A model generated the notes under the pieces. It ran no database searches and had not been told where the DNA came from. It was given only the letters and a program-made list of their open reading frames with translations. The position numbers were made by a program, and so were the translations under genes. Positions 1 through 12,180 of a DNA stretch of 64,000 bases are shown here, one piece after another. The number at the start of each line of letters is the position of its first letter. Position 1 is the first letter of the stretch. This DNA comes from Ephemerocybe angulata (Eukaryota > Basidiomycota > Agaricomycetes > Agaricales > Psathyrellaceae), in the NCBI GenBank assembly GCA_013368325.1, contig JAACJK010000001.1:868001-932000 (forward strand), read 5' to 3'.

Positions 1-775
1 CCACAACCCGTTAATTATGCTAGGGTTACCTCAAGTGGCCCAATTATGTCATGTACGGTTTCTCTTTGCTCCTTCTTCGCCTAATCGAACAGCGGGGTCC
101 TGCCAGGCACAAACGCGATCGCGCAGCTTGTCAACCGAAGGCTGCATGGCCAACGCGGTCGCCGCGATTTAGCCAACTTTCTTGCACCCGCTTATCTCCT
201 TTATTGAAGCTAATGGATGCCGTGTTGGGGTCATACGACACAAAGCAATGCAATTTAGGACATGCTTTACTGCAATAGGTGTAGATCGGATGCATGATCC
301 CATGTGGTTGCGCCGCCAGGGTAACGCCATCCTGGCATCACAAATGTAACAAGGATGGTCTGGCTTGGGTGCCCAAGATTTGGAGTCAAGAGAGCTCCAG
401 GTCTTAGAGGGGTGACCCATGTCCCCGTCGGACAAGACGTGAAGAATTGCCGAGACAGACAGAATGCATACGCCACACATATTACAGTGACTCCTGACAG
501 AGACCTCAGACTCCGTCACTGATAGTTCTGGAACACGGCGCAGATTCTCATGCATCTGACTCCTCAAGAACCATGCTTGCTGCGAGCTTTGACCCGACCC
601 TAATAGTTATGTTACACACGAGGCGAGGCATCATTGTGCTACGAAGTATCCTGGGAGATGAGTCAGCTTTCTCTAACAAAAGCAACACATCCAACGAGCA
701 TCAGGACCCGCCCTTCTGTCCTTTTTATCCCCTCACTCCATCAGACTTCCTCTTCGGAAGGCTGCCTGTCTAAAC
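1..775. other. No gene recognised
   Basis: Only short overlapping reading frames without recognisable domains are present. The last part may hold the 5' end of the pseudokinase-like gene that begins near 776, but no convincing upstream exon was found. Confidence 0.5.
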
Positions 776-1888
776 ATGACACCACTGATGAACCTGCTTT
801 TTCCTTACCTGCTTGGCATTATAAACCTCCTTCCTTTTGCCACGACAGTCTCGACGTTTGTCGACGTCTTCGTCGGTCTTCACAACTCCCGGCAGGTGAC
901 ACTCAAGCAATATCGCCTTCACAAGACCACCCGAAAGGACGCAATCAAGGTACGGCAACGTCTTCCTATTCCGAATGCCCTACTTAAATTGTATCCTTCA
1001 CATAGCGAACGACCAATGAAGCATACATCCAGTACAACGTCCAAGGCCCCAACGTCGTCCCCATCCTAGGACTCTTCTCGCACGACGAAGGGCTATGTAG
1101 GACTGGCCTCTACTTGGTCACACAGTTCCCCGAACCCATTCCTATAGCTCTGTATCTCGAGACCAATCCGGCAATTAACAGGCGCTTGTTGGTGAGCCGT
1201 AAATTTTACTAGTGGACGTGGCCGTCATTCTGACTTCCTGCTTGCGCAGGTGAGGGATGCTCTTCGCGGGCTCTTCCACATCCATACAAAAGGCGCAGCA
1301 CACGGGAATATTGGGGAGGGCAGTGTTTTCGTTAACAGCTTGGGACGTGCTGTTATTGGAGGGTTCGGGTTCGCTCGCCTCGTGAAGTGCGGTACGCAGG
1401 CGGTGCCTTCGTCGTTTGAAGCATCCAGCCACGTCATTGAAACCGCCCCCTATCAACCCCCGGAGTTTCTGGAAGCCCACCTCGCGGACGAGTCCACCAG
1501 TCCAACGATGGCTGGGGACGTCTATTCCATGGCCTGCTGTATTTATAAGGTATGGCGGTCCGGATGCTGTATGAATGGGCTTTTCTGACCCCACATTTAA
1601 TTCCAGGTCATGACTGGCTACACCCCTTTCTACGAGGTCAGCCCCGGCACACCGTCCCTTTTTCGCCACTGTCGTATTATGGAGGAGGTCCAAGGCGGGA
1701 AGGCGCCGCTCAAACCCCAAGTAACCGACCGCGCCTTTACCCATTTCGGTCTTACTCAGGACTTGTGGGACATGATGACGGGGTGCTGGGACATAGAGCC
1801 TAAGCGCCGACCCCTGACGCTTACCCTTGTTGAATGGCCGTCACTTTCAGACATCGCAGACCCACGGCCGACCTTGATTGAGGTTTAG
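776..1888 (+). CDS. Protein-kinase-like protein lacking catalytic Asp residues (pseudokinase)
   Basis: Four exons (776-949, 1006-1191, 1250-1549, 1607-1888) join in frame to about 313 residues. The kinase fold can be followed: beta-3 lysine in VTLKQYR (K44), the alpha-C region and hinge in exon 2, a catalytic loop reading HGN at 138-140 where active kinases have HRD, GFG at 158-160 in place of DFG, a PPE motif standing for APE, DVYSM, and a C-lobe ending with a W..P..RP motif. Both catalytic aspartates are therefore missing (Asn and Gly). Known of the family: such changes usually abolish phosphotransfer and leave a binding or allosteric role. The glycine-rich loop is not evident, so the N-terminus may be incomplete. 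The intact frame across three introns argues against simple decay. Alternative: a recently silenced TKL-like kinase. Confidence 0.7.
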
Positions 1889-2599
1889 AATTTAGAAACC
1901 TTAAACGACTTACCTTCAATAATCTGCTACGAACGCTCATCGGATTGGCGAACAAGAAGCTCCCATGCATTTCTATCTCTAGATACCCATTGTCCGCAAT
2001 GAAGCGACCCTTCGGGGGCACCAAGAAGGTCGCAGGTGTTCTACCCCGGTTCGCCAGGCGACTGTCCCGCGGCGCGCGAGAAAGTCGCCCACCATTGGAC
2101 CACACCTAACTATACCCACAGCTCTTTAAATAACACCTAGATTTACCAGCTCTCTACTCTAGTACTTGCTATATCTACATACCATGTCCGTACCATTCTG
2201 ATTGTCCATGTTCTGATGGAATCGGGACAAGAGTCCAAGAACCGGGTTCCTTGTACCTTGTATCATTAACAATTATATACGAAGACATGTCTCCATACTA
2301 CCAAGTCCAAGGCTAATTTACTCGCTCCTTCGCTTTCGATTCGCGCTTCCCAAAACTATATACCCTGGTGAAGAGGCTGCCTCTACTTGAGCGCCTAGCT
2401 GTTAAGCGCCGCCACCTCGGTGCCGCGCTCGGCCGCCGCGGCGGGGCGGGATCATTATGTAAGTTACGTCCCGCGTGCTCAGGGGCCCGGCACCGAGCAT
2501 GGCTGGTATCGAAGCAACCAGTGAGCGGAATCACCCGTCCTTAACTCTGTACATACTCCAGCTCATCCAAGACTCAGTGAGTTCCTCAATCGTTGAAAT
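1889..2599. other. Intergenic region
   Basis: No gene seen. A GC-rich stretch lies near 2,400-2,460. The F-box gene that follows begins at 2600. Confidence 0.5.
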
Positions 2600-4468
2600 A
2601 TGGAAGAGAAGCTCAAGAAAACAAGGTTCATAACGCCTTACAACCCCAGAATGACTTCGATTCGCGAGAAGTTTTCGCCAGCGACGAAGAAGATCCTTGA
2701 GGAGGACGCGAACACACTCGAAGGAAACGACGTTGGAGTCTACCAAGATTCCCTCATGAACCGGATCGCCGAGCTTCAGGAAGAGCTGCGAGCTTTGAGA
2801 AGTCGCCAGAATAGCCTCGTCCCTATCAACCGTTTTCCTCCCGAAATCTTATCGAAGATCTTTATCGCGGTCGGAGGGGACAGACCTATCCTTAGGTGGA
2901 TTCAAGTCATGCACGTCTGCCAGTACTGGCGCGATGCCGGAATAGGGTGTGCAGAGCTCTGGAGCAATGTTCAGAGCCGCACGTTTCGCACTCCTGGCTT
3001 GGTGGGGCTCATGCTCGATCGATCGAAGGATTCCCTGCTCTCAGTCACTTTCAAGAACTCGAAAAAACGAGGCGCGACCATTCCATCAGAGCTGACGGAG
3101 GTGATCTCCCAAACGCACCGATTGCGCTCGCTTGAGCTCACCGATATTGGCGGAGAGGACAACTTCGTTCGTGAGCTGTTGGAGGGCCACTCGGAGGATG
3201 CACTCCCGTACCTGGAAAAGCTCTCCCTCGTCAGCGATAACCTAGCCGAGATGAAGTTCCTAGGTCCTAAGCCAATCTTTGGAGGGGGTTGCCCATCGCT
3301 CAAGTCTCTCGAGGCGGTTTCTTTCATCCTTAACAATTGGATGATCCTCCCATTGGGTTCATCCCTCACGAATCTCACGATCGACGGCCGCTCCTCCGAT
3401 GTTCAGCTCCATCACCCTCCAACGAACGGGTTCATCGGAGCTCTGTCCGAAATGAAGGAGCTGAAGCACTTGCGCATCCACCACTTCCTCCCCTACGACA
3501 CCCCTGCGGATCCGACCACTACTCCTATTGCTACCCTCCCTCATCTCGTTCGTCTAGACCTAATGGACACGATCCATTCAGTCACCACATTCGTTCGTTC
3601 GCTTCGCTTTCCCAAGACGACCTCCCCTATTTTGCAAATCTGGGACCGCCCCAGCCAAGCAGCCTTCGATTACCTTTTGGCTACTCTCGGCGAATCCTGG
3701 AACACAGTTCACGCCTACAGCTCAGGAAATTGGCCCTTTGCTTCTACCTCGGCTTCAAGGAGCTCCCGTCTCGGGATCCAAACCCTCAGCATCAACAACT
3801 TTCGTTCCTTTGATAGAGAGACATACCGACTCGCCCTCAACTTCGAATTTTCGCCCAAGTCCGGACATAGCCCCCTCAATATCGATTTCTGGGATGTTCG
3901 TGCCGAGGAACCCGGCATCCTCTTCGCCCCAGTTGCCCAGCATCTCGACATGACTTCGATTCAGCAGCTGCGTATCGTCGATTCGGATGCTCTTCCAGAG
4001 GCCTTTTGGCAGAGATTTGCAGCGCTGAAGAAGCTGAATGCGCTATACTTCGAGTTTAGCAAGATTCATACGTTCTTAGAGTGGATGAATGGCGACCCGG
4101 CTTTTCAGAGACTGGGCGAAACCCAGGCCCTGGAGGTCGATTCATCAGACAATGGAGGATCGGTCGCAATGACGGAGCCAGCAACGCCATATTTCCCTCA
4201 GCTCTCAATGCTCGAGCTCTGCGAAGTACTGGTGGGCACAGGCTCCGACTCAATGGGAGACACATTCTTCGACTGGCTCGAAAAACGGTTGCTCTTGAAG
4301 CCGTTGGGATGCCCCACTATGCAAGCCAGGCTTCGGCATTGCGAAAGCTGGTTTGACCCAGAGGATTGGGAGGAGGCGTGTTTGATGCTTCCAGATGTAT
4401 ATGTGAAGTGGGTTGGGCTGGGTAGCTCCGACTCTGAGGATGACGCAGATGACTCGCATGATGTTTAA
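2600..4468 (+). CDS. F-box-like domain protein with degenerate LRR region
   Basis: One uninterrupted frame of 622 residues. Residues about 45-75 look like a coiled coil (RIAELQEELRALRSRQ). They are followed at about 75-115 by a typical agaric F-box-like module: INRFPPEILSKIF, then VCQYWRD, then CAELWSNV. The remainder is a long series of imperfect leucine-rich segments (LRSLELTDI, LKHLRIHHF, LVRLDLMD). Family knowledge: such proteins link Skp1/cullin ubiquitin ligases to substrates, and agarics carry very many with unknown targets. The C-terminus is acidic (SSDSEDDADDSHD). The start at 2600 gives the coiled coil before the F-box as is usual in the family. No introns are needed. It belongs to a different F-box group from the multi-exon genes at 4.6, 34.9 and 43 kb. 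Confidence 0.8.
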   Translation: MEEKLKKTRFITPYNPRMTSIREKFSPATKKILEEDANTLEGNDVGVYQDSLMNRIAELQEELRALRSRQNSLVPINRFPPEILSKIFIAVGGDRPILRWIQVMHVCQYWRDAGIGCAELWSNVQSRTFRTPGLVGLMLDRSKDSLLSVTFKNSKKRGATIPSELTEVISQTHRLRSLELTDIGGEDNFVRELLEGHSEDALPYLEKLSLVSDNLAEMKFLGPKPIFGGGCPSLKSLEAVSFILNNWMILPLGSSLTNLTIDGRSSDVQLHHPPTNGFIGALSEMKELKHLRIHHFLPYDTPADPTTTPIATLPHLVRLDLMDTIHSVTTFVRSLRFPKTTSPILQIWDRPSQAAFDYLLATLGESWNTVHAYSSGNWPFASTSASRSSRLGIQTLSINNFRSFDRETYRLALNFEFSPKSGHSPLNIDFWDVRAEEPGILFAPVAQHLDMTSIQQLRIVDSDALPEAFWQRFAALKKLNALYFEFSKIHTFLEWMNGDPAFQRLGETQALEVDSSDNGGSVAMTEPATPYFPQLSMLELCEVLVGTGSDSMGDTFFDWLEKRLLLKPLGCPTMQARLRHCESWFDPEDWEEACLMLPDVYVKWVGLGSSDSEDDADDSHDV

Positions 4469-4609
4469 CGGTGACAATATATACTTATCGTGTAAATGTG
4501 GGATTAACATAGGCATATTTCTGTTGTTTGGGGAATGTAAAGGTAGTGCTGCGATTCAAATCGAGGGTATCTTTCTAGGTTTCCCAGAATTGTTACATCA
4601 GCGGTAGCC

Positions 4610-6375
4610 TTAGCGAGCTTTCTCTATCCTGCAGAGGCGCCTGAGTATGGGATCCAACGCGACGCTCCATGTACCGCCGATGGTCACGCCAAACGAATCC
4701 ACCACTGGAATCGAGGTTATATCAGCTTCGCAAACATTTTCTGCAAAATTCACTCTTAGTGATTCATCAACTTTTTCCGCATAGCCGGGTACCCAATCCC
4801 AATCCTCCCTATCGTCCTTTAGCATGCCAATGTATAAGTGTTTGAGGTGTAGAAGGTGCGATAATATCTGCGTGATGAAAGTTGACTGCACAGAGAGCGA
4901 TAGTAATAGAGGTCAGCACGCGATACCAGTCGGCGGGTGGCAGTGAAGAGACTGTACTCACCACACCGATATCTGCAAAGCCGGATCCTCCGATGTAGTG
5001 AACTGGGAGGCCCAATTTTCTAAGATTCCTGCACTGGAGTACATAGTCGAAGAATTCCCCCTCCAATGCCCATGGCATGACAGAGACGTAATCCATTCGG
5101 AGGTCCTGTAAGGTAGCTTGGTGCCGAGGAAGTACGTCGCGATAGAGCCGACGGGCCATGGTCTGCTCTTCCTTGAGACACATCTTCTCCGTCTCCTGAT
5201 CAAAGCGCCCAGTGTCGATTTCAAGAGTTTCGAGACCAGTGTACGAAGTGAGATAGGCGATAGCAGCTGGGACAAGGGGGTATATCCGTAACGACTTGAG
5301 CTCAATCCTTTCGCGGGAAAGTGCCTTCCAGAACGAAGGCTCGATGTCGTACTTGGCAGCTTGCGGCTCTTCAACATGAAGCTCAGTCAGAGCGTTGAAG
5401 TACGGAAAACATGACGCCGATAACTTGAGGTTACGGTCATAGATTTTTAGCTTTTTGAGCATCGGCCTCTGTACAGTTGATGGAAGGATCTGAACTATGT
5501 CGAGTGACTCGGAATACCATGGTGGGGGTGGATACTCGATGCCACGATTCAGAACTAGTTCCTCATCTTCATCCTCGCCTGGCCGCAATGCGAAACCGCG
5601 CAGTGCTAATGATTCGAGTGACGGAGAGGAGGCTATCGTTTTGGCCACCTTTTGGATGGTAATTTGGCGAGAGCTTGGGATATCTAGCTCTAGAGAACGA
5701 AGGTTCGTTATCTGGTCAATGGCTGGAATGTCGTCATGGCCCCAGTCCCAATCAAAATCGACTCGAGCCGATATTAGCTGTGGTAGCTGAGATAATGCGC
5801 GTAACACATCATCGTTTGGGCGTCCCATTTGCATGTTTAGGCTTAAACGCGATTGAGCATCTCGTTGCAGCTGGATGAAAGGAGAGATCAATCCTCTCAC
5901 CAAACTGAAGAGACCCTTCTCAAGGCACGGATAGCTGGAATCAGTAGTTCATTTTGGCAAACCACCATTGTCCCTTCCAGCTCTCGCCGCCTAGCCGACC
6001 TTCGCACTCCCGGATCATCTCCAACACTTGTCGAGCTACTTTTCGCAGGGACTAGATACTCGATGAGGAGGCTAGTCGTCCATCGATTGTTAGGACAATC
6101 ACCCGCAACTATCGCGCGCAGTTGGCCGGGCGTATGCAGCCTGCTAAAGTTTATCTTGGTTGTAGAGAAAACCTTGGGCTCGATAAGGGTGCTCATGGCT
6201 TTAGAAACAAGTCGCATTTCGCACAACGGCCCCTTTCCATTGGTATTGCGGGCGATCTGGGGTTCGGTAGTAGATCAGCTCCAATTTTCGTGTCCACGGC
6301 CACAAAGGTCGGTACCTCTGCAATGATGAGACTGAGCACATCCGCTGAAAGGACTTGAAAGATACTGGGATCCAT
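4610..6375 (-). CDS. F-box/LRR-like protein, family A (intact, four exons)
   Basis: Exons 6375-6316, 6256-5901, 5841-4962 and 4885-4610 join in frame to about 523 residues. The first exon is exactly 20 codons (MDPSIFQVLSADVLSLIIAE), a layout shared with paralogues at 12.2, 34.9 and 43-44.8 kb. Exon 2 begins the module LCEMRLVSKAMSTLIEP, which resembles the second half of an F-box. Exon 3 holds leucine-rich segments such as LRSLELDI, LESLALRGFAL, LKKLKIYD, LKSLRIYPL and LETLEID. The substrate is unknown; by analogy it would be an adaptor of a ubiquitin ligase, but that is inference. The exon 2-3 intron was placed at 5842-5900 because a closer acceptor would give an intron of about 30 bp. Confidence 0.72.
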
Positions 6376-6973
6376 AATATAGATCAAGTCGAGTTTGGGA
6401 CAAGACAAAGGGAAGCTGTCGAGGTCAGTTCTCGAAGCCGCAGTTTGAGCGGCGCCGTCTTATTTTATCGATTCCGACCAGCACTAGTGTCACAAATGTT
6501 TGCTCAATACTGCTAACGTCCATATGCTTCTATTCTGCATCCAGAGCCTAGGAGTATTCTTCTGAGTTTTTCATGACTGGTCGTCGAGAGGACAAGGGCA
6601 ATTAGACGCTCACACTGCAGCTGGGAATCTTATCTGATTATGTAATTAAGGCACTTAACTTTCAGTTTTCCAGCTCCGCCTCATTATTAATTATTACTTG
6701 GCTCTCAGTGCTGACTTCGACTCGTCTTCGCCGCCATGAATCGGTGCCAACACATGCAGCGGCTCTCTCCGGTGGTTCAAGGCTTTGGAGGCCTATAGCT
6801 CGGGATGGCTCTGGTTCAGTAAATGTGACTCCAGACTGAGGCTTACTGTCAGCCCGGTCAGCTTAACGGGTCGCTGTTGAAATGGAGTGGATGACCACAA
6901 TGGATACGATTTCCGACCTTTCACCATACCTTCTGAATCCAAGACCACCCACGAAACCTGGAATGCGCCGGAG
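6376..6973. other. Intergenic region between divergent genes
   Basis: This lies between the divergently transcribed F-box/LRR gene and the disordered-protein gene and presumably holds both promoters. No other feature was seen. The frame of the next gene is open from before 6887, so an upstream exon is possible. Confidence 0.45.
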
Positions 6974-9713
6974 ATGGCGCCAAACTGGACCCTGAACGTA
7001 ATTTCTTGGTTCTGGCGCGTCTTCTATCTTCTGCGATCCCTTTCCGTCTACTGGAAGCCACGGCCTGAACTACCTATGTCTGCTTCCAATATAGAGCTGG
7101 AGAACGGCCTGTTTTACAAGATGGTGGCCAACTCGTCCCGCGAGCACTTCCATCCCTCGAAGACACACCACGAGACTGATCATACCAGTGCAAGCCCGAA
7201 GTCCTTCCAGTTCCACTTTCAAGAGCCGACTCGGAGTACCAGCGATACAAGTCAGCGTTCGACAGGTTTGTCTATCCCTTATAAATTCTAAAAGATGACA
7301 CTGAATGGTATCAGAGTCGCAGAGACAGGAATTCTTAGCACATCCTAGCCCTCGCGCGACGCCGAGGTCCCCTCGCCGCAAGCGATCTCGAGAGAGCGCA
7401 GAGCGCAGAAGACAGAGGAGGAATGGCCAGTTTCTCAACTTTAATCCGCCCCCCGAAATTTATATCGAGGATTGGAGCGAGTCACTCAGCGAAATGCAAC
7501 CAAAGGCGGTTCCAATCGGACCCCACCTCGACATGAAGCACGGTTATCCGCCTCCGAGCCCTACGGTCCCGTGCGTTATCATCACCCCGTCTACACCTAG
7601 CGAAGAGAACACAAGTCGATTCACTCTGCATCCCAACTCGCCGTTTGTGATAGCGAAAAGTCCTTTGAATAGTCCACCTCCAACTTCGTCGCCAGTACTG
7701 CAGTCCTCCCCTCCAGTCGGGGATTCTTCGAGTACCGTCGTTGCTTTGCCTTCGCCCCTCGACTCTCCTCCCAGCTCTGAAATATATTGCAACCACACTG
7801 CCGAAATCGTCATGCAATCTAGCGAAGATTCAGGTGGCTCTGAGAATGCAAAGGAGACCTCCCAACAACAACGGGGCTTCGCATTTTCGGACTCTCTGGC
7901 TGACATCGTGTTCAAGGCGCTCATGGCTTCCAATGAGGGTAGCACCACGGTGGAGCTGTCTTCTGTTCCTCATGTCACAGCCGCCGACCCGTTCCAGCCA
8001 CCTCACATGAGCACACCTCGGCTGGGCTCAGACAGTAGCAGCCCGGACATGACCCTGGGATCGCTTATATACGACGACTCGCTCCCAGTTAATACTCCAG
8101 GCAGTTCCTCCCAAAGGCGTAGCGCCCTTCCGTACCCCGAGGTATTTGACCTAGACATGTACGCCGCAGACGTCCGTGCCTCAATGGCTGCTTTCGGTAC
8201 CCTCCCCAATTATGACGACACTCAAGACCGTTCCATCCCCACTCACCTTCCTTCCCCTCCATACTATCTCCATTCGCCCACTCAACCTCCAACCCTCGGC
8301 AGGTTCAGCTTCGCCCTTCCACCACCTCCGAAAGCATCTACAGATTCGAATGCCAATGACTCTCCCGTCGTACCCATTGACACTCCTGTTATTCCTGGAA
8401 CGAACCAACACGGATCCAAGGCAAACAAATCTCGAGACGCCGATAGCCCAGTTTGGTGGGCTGGAACACGGAAGAGTAACGCCTCCCGCTTCTCCCGACT
8501 CCAACTGCCTCCTCCCCCTGCCATACCGGAGTCCCCAGATGTGTTCTCTGACCATCGCCTCTCGGACTCTGTGGGTAACCTCTTATACGATGACGAGACG
8601 GATCCTTCAATATCCATGGTCCGAACGCGAGAGATTCAGGATGGCGATGTCGTCGATGGGTCGACGGGCAGTAACACCACCCTTACCGATCACGTTGGGC
8701 ACGACAGCGAACGGCCCCGCGTCCACTACCGACATCGCGCAATCTCGCGCCTGTTAAGCCACGGCGACCTGGGCTCAGGGCTGCTTGAACCTAGCCCGTC
8801 GTCTGACTCTTCGAGTTCAGATCACCATGTTTCACCCACGCTCAACAAGTCAAAAAGGAACTCTTCAGTCACGTTGGGAATGTTTCCACCGACCGAAACG
8901 GTAGGCGGAGACAATAGCGTAACGGATGGTTCCTCGAAGACGAAAGTGTTAAGGAAGAAGCCCCCCGCCAATCCAACTGTGTTGAGAGCGGAATCGTCCG
9001 GCTCGGCCTCCAGTCGAGAACGGGCACAGGCCTCGAGGAGTCTTCGAAGACGCCCGCCAATGAAGCCGATGTACCGCGTTCCGCGCAGCATCAGTCTGCC
9101 GCTTCGCGCGGTGAATAAGGAGTTGAATAGTGGGAGACCCTTCGACACGTCGCAGGACCAGCCTGGTCCGAAGGGGAAGGGGAACTCGTCCTTGTCGTCC
9201 ATTATGAGGCTTCGATTGATCAGGCCAACTAAGCAGAAGAGCGGTATGAAAGAGAATATCTCACTAGCCTCTCTCAAATCTGTGGGGGGATTGCTGTCTG
9301 GAAGCACTGGTGCAGGGGAGCGGATAGGGGGACTTTCTGGGAGCGTTGTCCGGCGGATAGCGACGCTGAAGGCGAGGAATCAAGGTCATAAGGATGGGAG
9401 TAATAGTGCTGAACCGGAGGTGGGACTCGGAGGGAAGGCATTGCATCTGCTTAAAGAGGTGAATCGCATGGAAGAACTGCGGAAACTGGGTGTGTATTCG
9501 ACGGGTGTCGGAGATAACACCCTCAACAGTATGATGACAGCAGCGGATGTGGATTCAGATTATGGGGGCGTGTTCTTGGATAGGGCGATTCGGGCCGTGA
9601 ATGGTTCTGGGACGCGTAGATATGGGATTGGACGACCTGACTCTGGGCACGTAGGTAAACCTGACTGGGCATCTGAGCCTCCGACTCCCGTTAGGCGACT
9701 CGCGAAATTGTAG
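6974..9713 (+). CDS. Ser/Pro-rich, mostly disordered protein of unknown function
   Basis: Exon 1 ends at 7265 and exon 2 is 7315-9713; the join gives SQRSTESQRQEF. The first in-frame ATG is at 6974, giving about 896 residues. Near the start is an aromatic stretch (NVISWFWRVFYLLRSLSVYW) that could be a short membrane or amphipathic helix. Most of the rest is low-complexity Ser/Pro/Thr with basic patches (PRRKRSRESAERRRQRR). The C-terminal part from about 9,050 is basic (SLRRRPPMKP). It then becomes more ordered around LLKEVNRMEELRKLGVYSTGV and ends with repeated Gly-Ser. No catalytic domain is recognised. The composition resembles many agaric hypothetical proteins with possible cytoskeletal or signalling roles, which is only a guess. 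Confidence 0.7.
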
Positions 9714-10426
9714 TTTATGATCTCTCAGCATAAGATTACCCTGTTCTCTACTATAATAATATTTCTAATGATTACTCGGAACCTTGGTCTTCAGACCTCC
9801 ATCCTTTCTCTATTTCTATGGTACTTTTCCCTTCGGAAAGCGTTGTGGACAGCAGTGGGTGTTGGACTTGGCAAGCACTTCTCCTATTTAGGAGGCGGGC
9901 CGATTGCATCCGTGAGTCCCGGGGCACCTTACGTCATAAAATTTCCAGTTTTGGACCGCGGTTCGTTTCCAGCACTGCCGGGCTTCTGGCACAGCGCTGA
10001 ACACTCCTTGTCCTGAACGTTCATCATCTACCACTTGTGCCACCTTCTCCTCATTACGGGTGCATGATAGCCGCACGGCTGAGCCTACTTTATACTCAAG
10101 ATTCCTGAAGTTGGTCTCAACCAACGCCCGAACCCTCTGGAGAACCCGGCGAATCTGTTCTTCTCAAATATCAATTCTGTGGGCACGGGTGGCATGGCAT
10201 CGAAACGAACTGGGAAGACCCTTCAGGTAGAAGAAATTGTATTGCTTCCTCGTTCCATGACGCTTATAGCCATATATGAATAGGAGAGAACAAACCTGCC
10301 CTTCAATACCAAGTTGGAATCGACTGGCTCAATAAAGCCAGCTCGGTGAGTGCTTGGAGCTTATGAGTTTATTCAGACATCCTAATCTTCCTCGGTAGGG
10401 ATGCCAACCCTCACCAAGCCCCCAAA
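9714..10426. other. Intergenic region
   Basis: No gene recognised between the two disordered-protein genes. Confidence 0.45.
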
Positions 10427-11794
10427 TTGATGAATACTACCGCTAACGACATTGATGCACGCCACTTCCATCAGCGTTCAGGGCTCTCCGGCAACCTCAA
10501 CCTTGCTCCCTCCGTCATCATGCTTGCGCAACCTACCTCTACAACACCGACCCCCTCCTCCTCGGGTACCCTGCCTCAGATTCAACTTCTTCAAGCTGCA
10601 ATCAACCTTTTGAAAGCTCATGCCAAAGACGCAGGCTCCAACATCGAACAACTTCGTGTTTTGTTGGCCAACAGGGACACCGAACCTGCCACATACCAGT
10701 CACTGCAGCAACAGAGGTTGCTACAAGAACGACGCGAACTCGATGCCCATAGAGCGCTCTGGTCGACGGCGCAGAAAGTCTCTGCTATCTTGAAGGACGA
10801 CGAGGAGAGGTTTGAACTTCAACGGCGGTCAGATCAATCATTAGGGCTGTTCAACACCTCTTACCGCCCACCACTCATTCCATCAGCTACCCCAGAGGCC
10901 CAATCACGTCTTCGCAAACACCGCCGGCTAGTATCATTGACCCTCGCATCTAAATTCGACTTCACACCTAGAACCCCGAAGCCTGCCACTGCCAGCGAAC
11001 CCTTCCCTCCCACGATACCCTCCGAATTTCAGCCCGAGCCGGAACCACAGCCAATGCTCAGCACCCCGTCATGGCCTACACCCCGTCCTCGATATGTCAG
11101 TGTCGCAAAGAAGGCAGGAACAGCGGCCATATACCGACACACTGCGAACCCGGATCGCGAGGGTCTGGCACAACGGATCAAAGACGTCGAGGTCTCCATG
11201 CCAGACTATGTCGGAGATCTCTTGCTGGAATTCGACTCCCTTTCGAACGCACCTCCATTAGAACTAACATCCCCACCTCCGTCGCCCAAGAAGAAGAAGG
11301 TATCTTCGTGGATGCCCCATGCCATTCCACCTCCTACATCACCGAAGGCAGAAGCTTCAGCTCCGGGCCACACATCCCTTGAACTACCGCGGAACCAGAT
11401 AAAGCACAAAACATCCCGTAACCGGTTCAGCGACATATTCATCTCATCATCGAAGAAGCATACCTCTACCACGAGCCTTATTCCCCCGACTTTGGACGAG
11501 TTGTCATTCCCACAAGAGTCGCTCACTTCTCCGAATCTCCCTACTCCAGCTAGCGCTACCTCCCCCGCATCTACGCTTTTCTCCCCGGTGTCCGTCATGT
11601 CCCCCGTTCCACGCTCTGGGAACTCGTTGTCTGCAGTCCCCGAGGATCAGAACGCAAAACGCTTTTCTGCAACAAGTGTGTTGAGTTTAGTGTCGAGCGT
11701 GAATGAACCGAGGGCGTCGACGGAGAGTCAGGCCAAGGAGACTGGCGGGATCACGTCCAGGTTGAGGAAGCGTATGTCAAAGCTGAGAGGGTAA
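10427..11794 (+). CDS. Hypothetical protein with central coiled coil
   Basis: A single open frame of 455 residues. Residues about 45-130 are predicted helical and coiled-coil-like (IQLLQAAINLLKAHAKDAG, then QQQRLLQERRELDAHRALW, then VSAILKDDEERFELQRRS). The rest is Pro/Ser/Thr-rich with acidic-proline patches (EFQPEPEPQP). The end is strongly basic (SRLRKRMSKLRG). No known domain was identified. The first ATG of a Met-Met pair was taken; no splice sites are required. Its position downstream of another disordered protein on the same strand gives no functional hint. Confidence 0.65.
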   Translation: MMNTTANDIDARHFHQRSGLSGNLNLAPSVIMLAQPTSTTPTPSSSGTLPQIQLLQAAINLLKAHAKDAGSNIEQLRVLLANRDTEPATYQSLQQQRLLQERRELDAHRALWSTAQKVSAILKDDEERFELQRRSDQSLGLFNTSYRPPLIPSATPEAQSRLRKHRRLVSLTLASKFDFTPRTPKPATASEPFPPTIPSEFQPEPEPQPMLSTPSWPTPRPRYVSVAKKAGTAAIYRHTANPDREGLAQRIKDVEVSMPDYVGDLLLEFDSLSNAPPLELTSPPPSPKKKKVSSWMPHAIPPPTSPKAEASAPGHTSLELPRNQIKHKTSRNRFSDIFISSSKKHTSTTSLIPPTLDELSFPQESLTSPNLPTPASATSPASTLFSPVSVMSPVPRSGNSLSAVPEDQNAKRFSATSVLSLVSSVNEPRASTESQAKETGGITSRLRKRMSKLRG

Positions 11795-12180
11795 GCGATA
11801 CGCCAACTTCCGTTCCAGCCTACCTCCCTGCTTGCTATTTATGCCTATTTTATGATGGACCTGTGCACATCTATCACTCTTCCTTGCGCTGCTTCTTGCT
11901 GGAGTCTCTTAAAGACTGAAAACCTTTGCTTTCCTCTCCTATGCTGTGCTTTAGAGTTACCGTTTCTTTCCCATCAGTGTACACCAGCGATACCTATCAT
12001 ACGAACACCCACTATCGCCTGTAGCTATCTTCGATGGGCTCCTCTGTTCTTCGGGTTACTGCGGGGCTCGGGGCCGATAGTTGACTCGGGCCGATTTCAT
12101 AGAGCGCCGCACTCCTACCCTCTGTTTTCTTTACCCTCTGTTTTTTACTTGTCCTTTCGGGCACCGTGGTGAGGAGCAGT
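11795..12180. other. 3' region, no gene seen
   Basis: Pyrimidine-rich sequence following the previous stop codon; only short frames without recognisable domains. Confidence 0.4.

Noticed and set aside
2313..2534. GC-rich stretch as rDNA or a structural RNA
   Set aside because: No rRNA-like or cloverleaf pattern could be found by eye.
7482..9446. Long antisense reading frames opposite the disordered-protein gene
   Set aside because: They mirror the biased codon composition of the plus-strand gene and show no domain.
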